A DNA stretch of 64,000 nt, taken from positions 1-64,000 of the forward strand of contig WQZG01000010.1 of the NCBI GenBank assembly GCA_009780855.1, in the 5' to 3' direction. Each line of letters begins with the position of its first letter. Position 1 is the stretch's first letter. A model generated the notes under the pieces. The model was not told the origin of the DNA. It made no database searches and was given only the letters and a program-made list of their open reading frames with translations. The position numbers and the translations under genes are program-made. Source of the DNA: Treponema sp. (GTDB taxonomy: Bacteria; Spirochaetota; Spirochaetia; Treponematales; Breznakiellaceae). This document shows, piece by piece, positions 51,988 to 61,636 of this stretch.

Positions 51988-54509
51988 ATGACCGGTTAAA
52001 AATATACATGATCGGAAACGCACACATTGATCCGGTTTGGCTTTGGCGCTGGTCCGAGGGAGCGGCGGAAATCAAGGCGACATTCAGATCCGCGCTTGAC
52101 AGGCTGAACGAATTCGATGATTTTATTTTTGCTTCTGCCAGCGCCGCCTATTACGAATGGGTTGAGCAAAATGAACCCGCCATGTTTGAAGAAATTAAAC
52201 AGCGCGTAAAAGAAGGAAGATGGGAATTGACAGGCGGATGGTGGGTGGAGCCGGATCTCAATATTCCGTCCGGAGAATCGTTCGCGCGCCACGCCCTTTA
52301 CGGCCAGCGTTATTTTATGGAAAAATTCGGCAGAACGGCCAAAGTCGCGGGCAATGTGGATTCATTCGGTCAAAACGCGATGCTGCCGCAATTGTTAAAA
52401 AAATCAGGCATGCCTTATTACATTTTTATGCGCGGCGCCAGCAAGCCGGATGAATTCGGCGAGTATCTTTTTACCTGGGAAAGCAGCGACAACAGCCGGA
52501 TAACAACATTCAGACTGGCGACCGGATACGGAGACGGCAAGGGAAATATAGTTAACGAAAAAATTGATCAAAGTCTGGAATACATGAAAAATAAAAATTA
52601 TGATTTCATGTGTCTATACGGTGTCGGAAACCACGGCGGCGGCCCAACCATCACAAATATAAAAAATATCATTAAACGCAGGGAGAAGATGGGTTCTGAT
52701 GCGCTGGACTTCAGCACTTTGGAAAATTATTTCGAGGATGTTGTTTCAAAGGATTATAAACTTCCCGTTATTGCCAACCGGGATTTTCAGCATGAAACAC
52801 CGGGCTGCTATACGGCGCATGTTCAGGTAAAGCTGCTTAACCGTAAAGCCGAACAGCGCCTGCTTACAGCAGAAACTATGTCTGCAATTTCAGCATTGCT
52901 GGTTGGCAGAACAGATCTTGCTGCGGAAAAAAATACAGCCGGACAATTGCGGCAGGCCTGGAAGCGGGTGTTATTTAATCAGTTCCACGATGTAATATGC
53001 GGCTGTTCGATCAAGGAAGCCTACGACGATATTATCGACTGGTACGGTGAAGCCCTTTCGATCGGCGGTGAAGTTCTTAATTCAGCTCTGCAAAAAATTT
53101 CGTGGAATATAAATACCGAAGGGGACAGGCCGGCCAGAAAATGCAAGGAAAAAATCCACCCGGTCATGAACCCGCGGCTTTGGGAAGAAGACGATCGCGG
53201 TATTCCGATGGTTGTTTTCAATCCCCATTCATGGAAAATCACAGCGCCGGTGCAGGTCCGTACCGTAGGCGTTAACTCGGTCAGCGATGACAGAGGTAAT
53301 ATGCTGCCGGTCCAGATAATCAGGGGTTCCCAGTACAACAATGAATTTGACCGCACCCACACGCTTTTTATGGGGACGATTCCGGCTTTTGGATACCGGG
53401 TTTTTTGGCTTTTCCAGAAGGAGCACACCGGTCCGGCAAAAACAAATACGCTCAGGTCTTCCGGACCAAATTCAGTCGAAAACGATTTTTATTCGATCGA
53501 CTTTGATCCAAAAACCGGCAGCCTGAATTACCTGACCGACAAAAGAACCGGAACCAATATTTTTTCAAAAGCGGCCTGCGTTCCTGTTGTCATTGATGAA
53601 AGAACCTCCGATACCTGGGGGCATTATATTTACAGTTACAGAAATGAAATCGGCGCATTCGGCAATGCCGCGGTTTCGGTGATTGAGCAGGGGCCGGTCC
53701 GCGCCTGGATCCGTATTACAAGTTCGTATGACAGATCGGAACTCCGTCAGGATTTTATGTTACACGCTGGATCGGATTTAATTGAGGTCAGGGTAAGGGT
53801 TGACTGGCGTCAGAAAAACCAGATGCTCAAGCTGTCATTTCCCCTTGCCCTTTCTGCGCCCAAAGCGGTTTTTGAAATCCCATACGGAACCATCGAACGG
53901 GAATGTGACGGTGACGAAATGCCGGCTCAGAATTGGGTTGACCTGAGCGGAAAAAACAGCAAAGACGATCCGTACGGAATGACCGTTATTACCGACAGCA
54001 AATACGGTTATGATGTGATGGACAGCGAACTCCGCCTGACTGTTATACGCAGTCCGCTGTTCGCGGAGAACGCCAACATGAGCGATATAAGTTCACGCGA
54101 TGTTCTGGCCGAGCACATGGATCAGGGCGTGCATGAATTCCGTTACTGGCTGCGCCCCCATACCGGGCTTCCTGACACGGCGCAGACTGTAAAGACCGCC
54201 CTTGAATGTAATACAGAACCTGCGGTGATCATCGAATCATATCACAGCGGAAATCTTCCGCTTGTTTACAGCGGCATTAAAGCCGAAGCGGACAATGTTA
54301 CGGTAACCGTATTCAAGCGCGCCGAAGACAACAGCGGTTACATTTTGCGGGCGTATGAGACTGCGGGCACACCGGTAAAAACACAGATTGATCTTCCCCT
54401 GCTTGACCGGCAAATAAATGTGTCATTCGGCAAACATGAAATCAAAACTTTGTTTATTCCCGATGACATTAACGTTCCGGCTGAAGAAAAAAATCTGGTT
54501 GAGTATTAG
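51984..54509 (+). CDS. GH38 alpha-mannosidase of the glycan locus
   Basis: 841 residues. Zinc-site motif NAHID at residues 12-16 and nucleophile Asp at about 126 (GNVDSFGQN); later YGVGNHGGGPT and LFNQFHDVICGCSI. The C-terminal half carries the GH38 beta domains (NSVENDFYSIDFDPKTGSLN). No signal peptide; cytoplasmic. It starts within the end of the preceding UroD gene (ATGA) and is followed 14 bp later by a sulfatase. Confidence 0.92.
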   Translation: MNDRLKIYMIGNAHIDPVWLWRWSEGAAEIKATFRSALDRLNEFDDFIFASASAAYYEWVEQNEPAMFEEIKQRVKEGRWELTGGWWVEPDLNIPSGESFARHALYGQRYFMEKFGRTAKVAGNVDSFGQNAMLPQLLKKSGMPYYIFMRGASKPDEFGEYLFTWESSDNSRITTFRLATGYGDGKGNIVNEKIDQSLEYMKNKNYDFMCLYGVGNHGGGPTITNIKNIIKRREKMGSDALDFSTLENYFEDVVSKDYKLPVIANRDFQHETPGCYTAHVQVKLLNRKAEQRLLTAETMSAISALLVGRTDLAAEKNTAGQLRQAWKRVLFNQFHDVICGCSIKEAYDDIIDWYGEALSIGGEVLNSALQKISWNINTEGDRPARKCKEKIHPVMNPRLWEEDDRGIPMVVFNPHSWKITAPVQVRTVGVNSVSDDRGNMLPVQIIRGSQYNNEFDRTHTLFMGTIPAFGYRVFWLFQKEHTGPAKTNTLRSSGPNSVENDFYSIDFDPKTGSLNYLTDKRTGTNIFSKAACVPVVIDERTSDTWGHYIYSYRNEIGAFGNAAVSVIEQGPVRAWIRITSSYDRSELRQDFMLHAGSDLIEVRVRVDWRQKNQMLKLSFPLALSAPKAVFEIPYGTIERECDGDEMPAQNWVDLSGKNSKDDPYGMTVITDSKYGYDVMDSELRLTVIRSPLFAENANMSDISSRDVLAEHMDQGVHEFRYWLRPHTGLPDTAQTVKTALECNTEPAVIIESYHSGNLPLVYSGIKAEADNVTVTVFKRAEDNSGYILRAYETAGTPVKTQIDLPLLDRQINVSFGKHEIKTLFIPDDINVPAEEKNLVEY

Positions 54510-54523
54510 GAAATAAAAAACAC

Positions 54524-55966
54524 ATGAAACCCAATGTAGTCCTGATAATGGCAGATTCCCTTGCCCCGCAATTGATGGGCTCTTACGGCAGTACCGCAGG
54601 AGCAACGCCCAATCTGGATGCTCTGGCGCAAAACGGGGTAATCTTCGATCGCGCATATTGCAATTCACCGCTGTGTACACCTTCCCGCGCTTCGATGATG
54701 ACAGGCAGATATGTCTCGGAAATCGGCGCTTATGATAATGTAAGTTCGTTTTCTTCGGAAGTCCCCACACTGAATCACGCCTTCAAGCGTGCCGGCTACC
54801 AAACCGTTTTGATCGGCAAAATGCACTTTGGCGGTTATGATCAATACCACGGATTCGATCAGCGGCTGGCCATGGAAACCGATTATTCAACCGGATATAA
54901 CCCATTGCGGCCGCCGTACGACTGGACCTTGCCTTCGGCTCCCAATCCCGGCGGCGGCGCGTGGATGGCTGCAAGTTACGTAAACGATAAAGCCTGGGAC
55001 AACTACACCCATCACTGGGACAGGGACGCCGCGATTCACAAGGAAGCTATTAGGTTTTTCTCGGAAAAAAATGATAACGATCCGCCGTTCTTCTGCTGTG
55101 TATCATACCATCATCCGCACAATCCGTTTTACGCGCCAAAGGAAATCAGGGAGCGGTTCAGAGAAAATAATTTTACACTGCCGTCAGTTCCAAGCGATAT
55201 GAACGATCGTTACGGTATTATGGACAAATGGCTTAACGACTTCCACAGCCAGCCTGAATATTTTGATCGTATAATGGCTGCAGACAATCTGCGGTGGCTT
55301 TATGAAACATACTGCGGAATGGTTTATGATCTGGATTGTCACGCAGGTGAAATTATAAAATTGTTAAAAGCCAAAGGGCTCGATAAAAATACAATAATTG
55401 TTTTTACAAGCGATCACGGAGACATGCTTGGCCACCGCGGGATGGTTCAAAAAAGATGCTTTTACGAATATTCGGTAAGAACGCCGCTGATTTTCTCATA
55501 CCCGGATCATTTTCCTGCCGGACTCCGGGTTAAGCAAACAGTTTCGCTGCTGGATTTGTTCCCAACATTCGCAAGCCTTGCAGGAACTTCCGTACCGCAG
55601 GAACTGCCGGGCATTTCTCTGCTTCCGGAAGCCGCGGCTAAATCGGAAATAAAAAGGCTGCAGGGAATTCCTGACGGCCGGATCGTATTTGCGGAATATC
55701 TGGGAGAAGGCGTCCATGCCCCGTGCTTTATGGCTGTTGCCGGTAATTATAAATATATCCGCGTTCATGGCTTCGAGGAAATGTTCTTTGATTTGGAAAA
55801 TGATCCGGAGGAACTGGAGAATCAGATTGCCAGCCATAAATATTCGGGTATTATCGGCGAATTGAGAAGTTCAGTTCTTAAACAATTCAATCCGGATGCG
55901 ATTGCCGTACAGGCGCTGGAAAACCAGAGAAATAGAAATTATATATTAGAAGCGCATAAAAAATAA
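54524..55966 (+). CDS. Cys-type sulfatase 1
   Basis: 480 residues. CTPSR at about 51-55 (SPLCTPSRASMMTGRY) is the formylglycine signature in its Cys form, which in anaerobes is matured by a radical-SAM enzyme of the AtsB type. Further motifs are KMHFGGYDQYHGFDQRL and IIVFTSDHGDMLGHRGM. No signal peptide is present, so desulfation would be in the cytoplasm. No maturase gene is in the window. Substrate is presumably a sugar sulfate from the imported glycan. Confidence 0.92.
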   Translation: MKPNVVLIMADSLAPQLMGSYGSTAGATPNLDALAQNGVIFDRAYCNSPLCTPSRASMMTGRYVSEIGAYDNVSSFSSEVPTLNHAFKRAGYQTVLIGKMHFGGYDQYHGFDQRLAMETDYSTGYNPLRPPYDWTLPSAPNPGGGAWMAASYVNDKAWDNYTHHWDRDAAIHKEAIRFFSEKNDNDPPFFCCVSYHHPHNPFYAPKEIRERFRENNFTLPSVPSDMNDRYGIMDKWLNDFHSQPEYFDRIMAADNLRWLYETYCGMVYDLDCHAGEIIKLLKAKGLDKNTIIVFTSDHGDMLGHRGMVQKRCFYEYSVRTPLIFSYPDHFPAGLRVKQTVSLLDLFPTFASLAGTSVPQELPGISLLPEAAAKSEIKRLQGIPDGRIVFAEYLGEGVHAPCFMAVAGNYKYIRVHGFEEMFFDLENDPEELENQIASHKYSGIIGELRSSVLKQFNPDAIAVQALENQRNRNYILEAHKK

Positions 55967-55988
55967 TTAAGCTCAAAAGGAGCCATTC

Positions 55989-57485
55989 ATGAAAGACCGT
56001 CCAGATAAAGACCGTCCCAATATTCTTCTTATAATGTGCGATCAGCTTTGCGCTTCGGTTCTGGAAGCCTACGGCGGAAATGCCGATACTCCCAACATAA
56101 ACAAGCTTGCCCAAAACGGCGTTTTGTTCAGCGGGGCATATTGTCAGACACCGATCTGTTCTCCGTCCAGGGCATCCATTATAACCGGATTGTACCCGCA
56201 CAGGCACGGAATTGTTTCCAATGTAATGCGTGTTGATTACCCCATTGTAGGCGGCCCAGCAACCGAAGAAGGAATTGACGGCCGCGATACAACTACCGAA
56301 GGATTGTTGAACAACAATGGTTACAATACCGTACACTGGGGCAAATGGCATATCTGTGGAACAAGGCTTGATTGCTATAAAGAGATGTACACGGAGAATC
56401 ATGAATATACAGCCGAGATAAAGGAAACATTTGAACGTGTTGAAAAGGGCCCCAGGGAAAAATATATGGAATGGTATGGCTGGAGGATTCCTGTCACTGT
56501 AGATCCGGAATACGCCAGATGCACAGCGGATATTCCTTTCCATTGGGATCAAAACCGCAGATTCATTGACTTTATTAAAAAGGCCGGCCGGCTCGATCTG
56601 CCTGCCGAAGATACCTTTGATTACAGGACCTGTTCAAGAAGCGTTGAAACAATTAAAAACATCAGCGAACCGTTTATGCTGACCTGTTCATTTAACATGC
56701 CCCATGATCCAAATGCAGCTCCGTCTCCCTATTACGAGAACGTAAACTTGCAGAACATTCACGCTGACGCGGGGCTTCCCTGCGATGCAGCATATGTCAA
56801 TGATATGTCCAGGGATTTTTCGGCGCACTTCGGCAATGTATATCTGCGGGAGAACCTGCGCACTTACTATGCGGCAATAAAATTGATTGACGATCAGATC
56901 GGGCGTTTATTGTCGGCATTGCGCGAACGCGGCATTGCGGAAAACACCGCCGTAATTTTTATTGCGGATCACGGCGATATGGCAGGCGGTCACGGAATGT
57001 TCTGGAAGTCAACAAGGGCATTCTATGATGAAGTAGCACGCGTTCCCATGATAATTTCGGCGCCCGGGTTCGGAAAAGGAAAACATTATGAAAATCCGGT
57101 TGAACTGGTTGACCTGATGCCGACAATTCTGGAGCTGTGCGGACAAAAAATACCGGCGGGAATTGACGGGGAAAGCCTCGTACCTGCCCTGGAAGGCAGC
57201 CGGTTAAAAAAAGATACGGCGATATGCGAACGCCTGAATTTTGACGCGGATCATAAACGCCGTCCACACACCAATGACAAGAACCATAATTTTATGCTGC
57301 GGGCAGGGGATTTAAAATACATAATTCATTTTAATGAAAGGGAAGATATCCGGATCCTGTATGATTTGAAAAAAGATCCAAATGAATATGTTAATGTTTA
57401 TGCTGATCCCCGATATTCATCGGAGGCTGCCGGAATACATGAAATGCTTGTGAAACGGCTTGCAAAAAGCGGGTTTTTGTTATAA
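55989..57485 (+). CDS. Cys-type sulfatase 2
   Basis: 498 residues. CSPSR at about 57-61 (QTPICSPSRASIITGLYPHR) is the formylglycine site. The metal-binding start is NILLIMCDQL, and the C-terminal DHG motif is VIFIADHGDMAGGHGMFWKS. No signal peptide. It differs clearly from sulfatase 1, so the two probably act on different positions or sugars. AGGAG lies 7 bp before ATG. Confidence 0.92.
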   Translation: MKDRPDKDRPNILLIMCDQLCASVLEAYGGNADTPNINKLAQNGVLFSGAYCQTPICSPSRASIITGLYPHRHGIVSNVMRVDYPIVGGPATEEGIDGRDTTTEGLLNNNGYNTVHWGKWHICGTRLDCYKEMYTENHEYTAEIKETFERVEKGPREKYMEWYGWRIPVTVDPEYARCTADIPFHWDQNRRFIDFIKKAGRLDLPAEDTFDYRTCSRSVETIKNISEPFMLTCSFNMPHDPNAAPSPYYENVNLQNIHADAGLPCDAAYVNDMSRDFSAHFGNVYLRENLRTYYAAIKLIDDQIGRLLSALRERGIAENTAVIFIADHGDMAGGHGMFWKSTRAFYDEVARVPMIISAPGFGKGKHYENPVELVDLMPTILELCGQKIPAGIDGESLVPALEGSRLKKDTAICERLNFDADHKRRPHTNDKNHNFMLRAGDLKYIIHFNEREDIRILYDLKKDPNEYVNVYADPRYSSEAAGIHEMLVKRLAKSGFLL

Positions 57486-57528
57486 AGAAGATTATTAATA
57501 GAAGATTAACAATAAAAGGAGGAACATT

Positions 57529-58977
57529 ATGTCATTCAAAATTGCGGTAATCGGAGCGGGCAGCATAGGTTTTACAAGAAAGCTATTTTCAGATCTGATG
57601 ACGGTTCCCGAGTTCAGGAACATTGAAGTTGCTTTTACAGACATTAATCAAAACAACCTGGACATGGTCACACAATTATGCCAGCGCGACCTTGACGCTA
57701 ATAATGTAAAAATAAAAATACACAAGACATTAAACCGGCGCGAAGCATTCACAAACGCCAAATATATAATCAACTGTGTGCGGATCGGGATGCTGGAAGC
57801 ATTTACCAAAGACGTCGAAGTACCGCTTAAATACGGCATCGACCAGTGCGTCGGCGATACGCTGTGTGCGGGCGGCATTATGTATGGCCAGCGCGGGATC
57901 GCGGCCATCCGCGACTTCTGTAAAGACATCAGGGAAGTTTCACAGCCCAGCGCGCTGATGCTCAATTACGCGAATCCCAACGCGATGATGACATGGGCTG
58001 CCAACAAGTATTTTGGCGTCAATACAATCGGACTCTGCCACGGAGTCCAGGGCGGACACGGAATGCTGGCAACTGTGCTTGGTGTGCCGCAGAACGAACT
58101 GGATATAATCTGTGCGGGAATCAACCACCAGACCTGGTATATCTCTGTCAAGCATAAAGGCGTTGAACTGAAGGACAAAATTTATGATGCGTTCCTGCGC
58201 AATCCCGAGATAATGAAAACCGAGAAAGTACGCATAGATATAATCAAGCGTTTTGGATATTTTTCTACTGAATCGAACGGCCATCTTTCCGAATATCTTT
58301 CCTGGTACCGCAAGCGGCCGGAAGAAATAAAAGACTGGATCTCCCTGGATACATGGATCAACGGTGAAACCTGCGGATATCTGCGGCACTGCTCCGAACG
58401 CCGCAACTGGTTTGAGACCGACTTCCCCAGCTGGCTGCGGGAACCGCCGGAAAAATACGAAGCCTCGAACCGCAGCAATGAACACGGTTCCTATATTATC
58501 GAGGGCCTTGAAACCGGCCGCCGTTACCGCGGTCATTTCAATGTAATCAACAACGGCTCCATCTCCAATCTGCCGGACGACTGCGTTGTCGAAGTCCCCG
58601 GTTACGTTGACGGTAACGGCGTCAGTATACCGCATGTCGGCGATCTGCCCCTCGGCTGCGCTGCCATCTGTTCGCAGAGCATCTGGGTTCAGAAGCTCGC
58701 TGTCGAAGCGGCGGTTCACGGTGACGACAACCTGCTGCGTCAGGCAATGTTAATGGACCCGCTGACAGGAGCGGTACTCAACCCGCCTGAAGTCTGGCAG
58801 CTCGTTGACGAGATGCTCATTGAGGAAGAACAGTGGCTGCCCCAGTATAAGGACGCTATCGCTGCTGCCAAAGCACGTATGGCAAAGGGCAATTTATTGC
58901 CGGTAAAAAATTATAAAGGCGCGGCGCGGCTTCCGTGGAAAACTGCCGAAGAACTGGCAAAAAGCAACAGCAAATAG
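57529..58977 (+). CDS. GH4 family NAD-dependent glycosidase
   Basis: 482 residues. The NAD site is KIAVIGAGSIGFTRKLFSDL. Cys170 and His171 (GLCHGVQGGHG) and His200 (GINHQTWY) are expected Mn-binding residues. The C-H-G triad is of the type seen in GH4 alpha-glucosidases or alpha-glucuronidases and differs from the C-H-S of MelA alpha-galactosidases. So an alpha-linked glucoside, galactoside or uronide is possible. GGAGG lies 7 bp before ATG. It is the last gene of the locus. Confidence 0.88.
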   Translation: MSFKIAVIGAGSIGFTRKLFSDLMTVPEFRNIEVAFTDINQNNLDMVTQLCQRDLDANNVKIKIHKTLNRREAFTNAKYIINCVRIGMLEAFTKDVEVPLKYGIDQCVGDTLCAGGIMYGQRGIAAIRDFCKDIREVSQPSALMLNYANPNAMMTWAANKYFGVNTIGLCHGVQGGHGMLATVLGVPQNELDIICAGINHQTWYISVKHKGVELKDKIYDAFLRNPEIMKTEKVRIDIIKRFGYFSTESNGHLSEYLSWYRKRPEEIKDWISLDTWINGETCGYLRHCSERRNWFETDFPSWLREPPEKYEASNRSNEHGSYIIEGLETGRRYRGHFNVINNGSISNLPDDCVVEVPGYVDGNGVSIPHVGDLPLGCAAICSQSIWVQKLAVEAAVHGDDNLLRQAMLMDPLTGAVLNPPEVWQLVDEMLIEEEQWLPQYKDAIAAAKARMAKGNLLPVKNYKGAARLPWKTAEELAKSNSK

Positions 58978-58986
58978 TTGATTACA

Positions 58987-59022
58987 GATTCCTGATTCAT
59001 CATCACCTGATAATCAGGAATC
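58987..59022 (+). terminator. Hairpin after the GH4 gene
   Basis: GATTCCTGAT and ATCAGGAATC form a perfect 10-bp stem with a 16-base loop, 10 bp after the GH4 stop. No T-run follows, so it is a stem-loop of uncertain termination strength. Confidence 0.45.
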
Positions 59023-59076
59023 CGCAAATGAACACCAGTTTACATAATGCACTCCGGAAAAAACAGGTTTTTCGCT

Positions 59077-59195
59077 GCCGAAAATTCAACAATAAAAATA
59101 CCAAAAATCATACAATGGAACGGCCGAAAATTCGACATTAAAAATGCCGTAAATCATACATTACAGCGGCCGAAAATCATACATAGGGATTAATT
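59077..59195. repeat. 46-bp tandem repeats resembling an IS end
   Basis: Copies of a unit beginning GCCGAAAATTC and ending near AAATCATACA start at 59077, 59123 and 59169, a period of 46 bp; the third copy is internally shortened (GCCGAAAATCATACATAGGG). Such arrays of binding sites are usual at ends of some insertion sequences. No transposase is present. Apart from the hairpin at 58987, nothing else is seen in the 58978-59214 gap. Confidence 0.7.
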
Positions 59196-59214
59196 AGAAT
59201 GTCAAGTATTATTG

Positions 59215-61581
59215 TTATAATTTAATCGTTTTTAACCTGAGCGCGTTGGCCAATACCGATACCGAACTAAGGCTCATGGCGGCGGCGGCAAATACCGGGT
59301 TAAGCAGCGGGCCGCCAAAAAGATAAAGAACACCCGCGGCTACAGGAATACCCAGGATATTGTAGCCAAAGGCCCAAAAGAGGTTCTGTTTGATGGTACG
59401 CATTGTTCTTTTGCTTAAGTAAATGGCGGCAGATAAATCAGATAAATCACTGTGCATAAGGACAATATCAGCCGATTCAATGGCGACATCGGCGCCGCTG
59501 CCAATGGCAATGCCGATATCCGCCTGCGCCAAAGCCGGCGCGTCGTTGATGCCGTCGCCTGTCATGGCTACAATCCTGCCATGATTCTTCCCGGAATCAG
59601 CGATGGTCTGTAGTTTTTTTATTTCGCCGGCCTTTTCTCCGGGTAATACATCCGCCAAAAATTTTTTAATGCCGGCTTCTTTGGCAATGGCGGCGGCGGT
59701 CTTTTGATTGTCACCAGTGATCATAACAAGATCAATTCCGGCTTCATACAATTTTTTAACAGCGTTATTACTGGTTGGTTTTAACACGTCCGCAGCAGCG
59801 ATTATACCGGCGGGTTTTTTATTGATTGACGCGTAGATCAGGGTCTTGCCTTCTTCAGCAAGTTTATCCGGAATTGATTTATCCGTTGTGTCTGATATAC
59901 AGCCTCCATTGATTTTTATATATTCATTGATTGTGATATTCCTGTCTTCTATAAATTTCCGGCTGCCGGCAATAACTTTTACCGGAGGATCAAGAAGGAC
60001 GGTTGCTTCAATGCCAAGGCCGGGAAATGCCATAAATTCAGCGGCAGACGGTAAATCAAGGCCGCGTTTTTGCGCCTCCTTTACAATCGCGGAAGCTACA
60101 GGATGTTCGGACTTCTTCTCTGCAGCGGCAACTGCCTGTAAAAAATATTCAGGATTTTCATGAATAATGTCTGTAACCTGCGGCTTCCCCTCGGTAATAG
60201 TGCCTGTCTTGTCCAGTACCATGGTATCAATCCGGCAGCAGGTTTCCAGGGCTTCCCCGCTTTTAAACAATATGCCTGCTCCCGCTCCCTTGCCTGTCCC
60301 GGCCATTATGGCAGTGGGAGTGGCAAGTCCCAGGGCGCAGGGACAGGCGATTACCAATACCGAGATCAAAATCGTAAGCGAAAACTCAAGCGGGCTTTTA
60401 CCGTCCGGCATAACCGCTATACCGGCTGCGCCTGCGAAGAACCAGGCCGCTCCTGCAGCAAAAGCCGCGGCGCAGACAATTGGAACAAAGTACCCGGAGA
60501 CGACATCGGCCAGCCTGGCAATCGGAGCTTTTGATCCCTGGGCTTCTTCCACCAGGGCGATGATGCGTGCCAGCGCGGTTTCGCCGCCGGTTTTTTCGGC
60601 CCTGATAATTAAATGGCCGTTGGCATTAACAGTCGCGGCGTAAACAGGATCCCCTTCCTTTTTATCAACAGGAATACTTTCGCCAGAGAGCATGGACTCG
60701 TCCACAGAACTTGAACCTTCGGTCACTGTTCCGTCAACAGGAATTCGCGCTCCCGGTTTTATAGCGAGAAAATCGCCGGAGACTATTTCTTCAGCAGGAA
60801 CTTCCCGTTCAGCAGTCCTGTTATTATCAATTGTAACCAGGATAGCGGTTTTTGGCGCAAGGTTCATTAGTTTTTTAATGGCCTCGCCGGTGCGGCCCTT
60901 GGTAAAAATTTCCAGTGTCTTGCCAAGCAAAATAAAAGCGATAATGATACCGGCTGTTTCAAAATATAGTGAATGGACCGCGGCGTGATTGCCTCTCATA
61001 ATTTCAAAAACATTGTAAATACTGAAGATAACAGCCGCCGAAGTACCCAGCGCTACCAATGAATCCATCGAAGGACTCAACTGTGCCAGGTTCTTAAATC
61101 CTTTAACATAAAATAAAAATCCCGCTCCGATAACCGGAAGCACAAGAATTATTTCCATTACCGCGTAGGCAAGAGGAGCATCCGTCATAAGGGTGGACAG
61201 GCCGCTGGAAAAAGGAAGATTAACTGTTTTTATCATCGGGACCATGGCAATATAAAGAAGCGGCAGGCCAAAGGCGGCGGCGATAATAAATTTTAACCTG
61301 AGTGTTTTAAAATCTTTTACTCTGCGGAGCCTGTCTTCTTCCGAGGATTTGGAAAAATAACTGGATGTTGCAAGTTCAAGCGGTTTGTAGCCGGTCCGCA
61401 CAATACATTCCCTGATTCCTGAGACCCTGATAATAACCGGATCGTATTGGATTGTCGCTTTTTCTGTAGCAAGGTTCACAGACGCTTTTATAATTCCATT
61501 GGTTTTACCAAGAGCTTTTTCTATCCTGGCAGAACATGCCGCACAGGTCATGCCGCCTATGGCCAAGGTTACAGATTCCAT
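59215..61581 (-). CDS. copA: Copper-exporting P1B-type ATPase
   Basis: 788 residues. One N-terminal heavy-metal domain with GGMTCAACSARIEKALG. Membrane CPCALGLATPTAIMAGTGKG around residue 412 and the phosphorylated Asp in DKTGTITEGKP around 457. EKKSEHPVASAIV contains the HP motif, and the last helices YNILGIPVAAGVLYL and MSLSSVSVLANAL carry the Cu(I) site signature. It exports Cu(I) from the cytoplasm. Ribosome site weak. Divergent from the P-loop gene at 61637; no copper chaperone or CueR/CsoR gene is seen nearby. Confidence 0.95.
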   Translation of the reverse strand: MESVTLAIGGMTCAACSARIEKALGKTNGIIKASVNLATEKATIQYDPVIIRVSGIRECIVRTGYKPLELATSSYFSKSSEEDRLRRVKDFKTLRLKFIIAAAFGLPLLYIAMVPMIKTVNLPFSSGLSTLMTDAPLAYAVMEIILVLPVIGAGFLFYVKGFKNLAQLSPSMDSLVALGTSAAVIFSIYNVFEIMRGNHAAVHSLYFETAGIIIAFILLGKTLEIFTKGRTGEAIKKLMNLAPKTAILVTIDNNRTAEREVPAEEIVSGDFLAIKPGARIPVDGTVTEGSSSVDESMLSGESIPVDKKEGDPVYAATVNANGHLIIRAEKTGGETALARIIALVEEAQGSKAPIARLADVVSGYFVPIVCAAAFAAGAAWFFAGAAGIAVMPDGKSPLEFSLTILISVLVIACPCALGLATPTAIMAGTGKGAGAGILFKSGEALETCCRIDTMVLDKTGTITEGKPQVTDIIHENPEYFLQAVAAAEKKSEHPVASAIVKEAQKRGLDLPSAAEFMAFPGLGIEATVLLDPPVKVIAGSRKFIEDRNITINEYIKINGGCISDTTDKSIPDKLAEEGKTLIYASINKKPAGIIAAADVLKPTSNNAVKKLYEAGIDLVMITGDNQKTAAAIAKEAGIKKFLADVLPGEKAGEIKKLQTIADSGKNHGRIVAMTGDGINDAPALAQADIGIAIGSGADVAIESADIVLMHSDLSDLSAAIYLSKRTMRTIKQNLFWAFGYNILGIPVAAGVLYLFGGPLLNPVFAAAAMSLSSVSVLANALRLKTIKL

Positions 61582-61636
61582 TTGCGCCGAATTTTACACG
61601 GATTGCGGCAACAGGGCAATACAATTATAATTGCTT

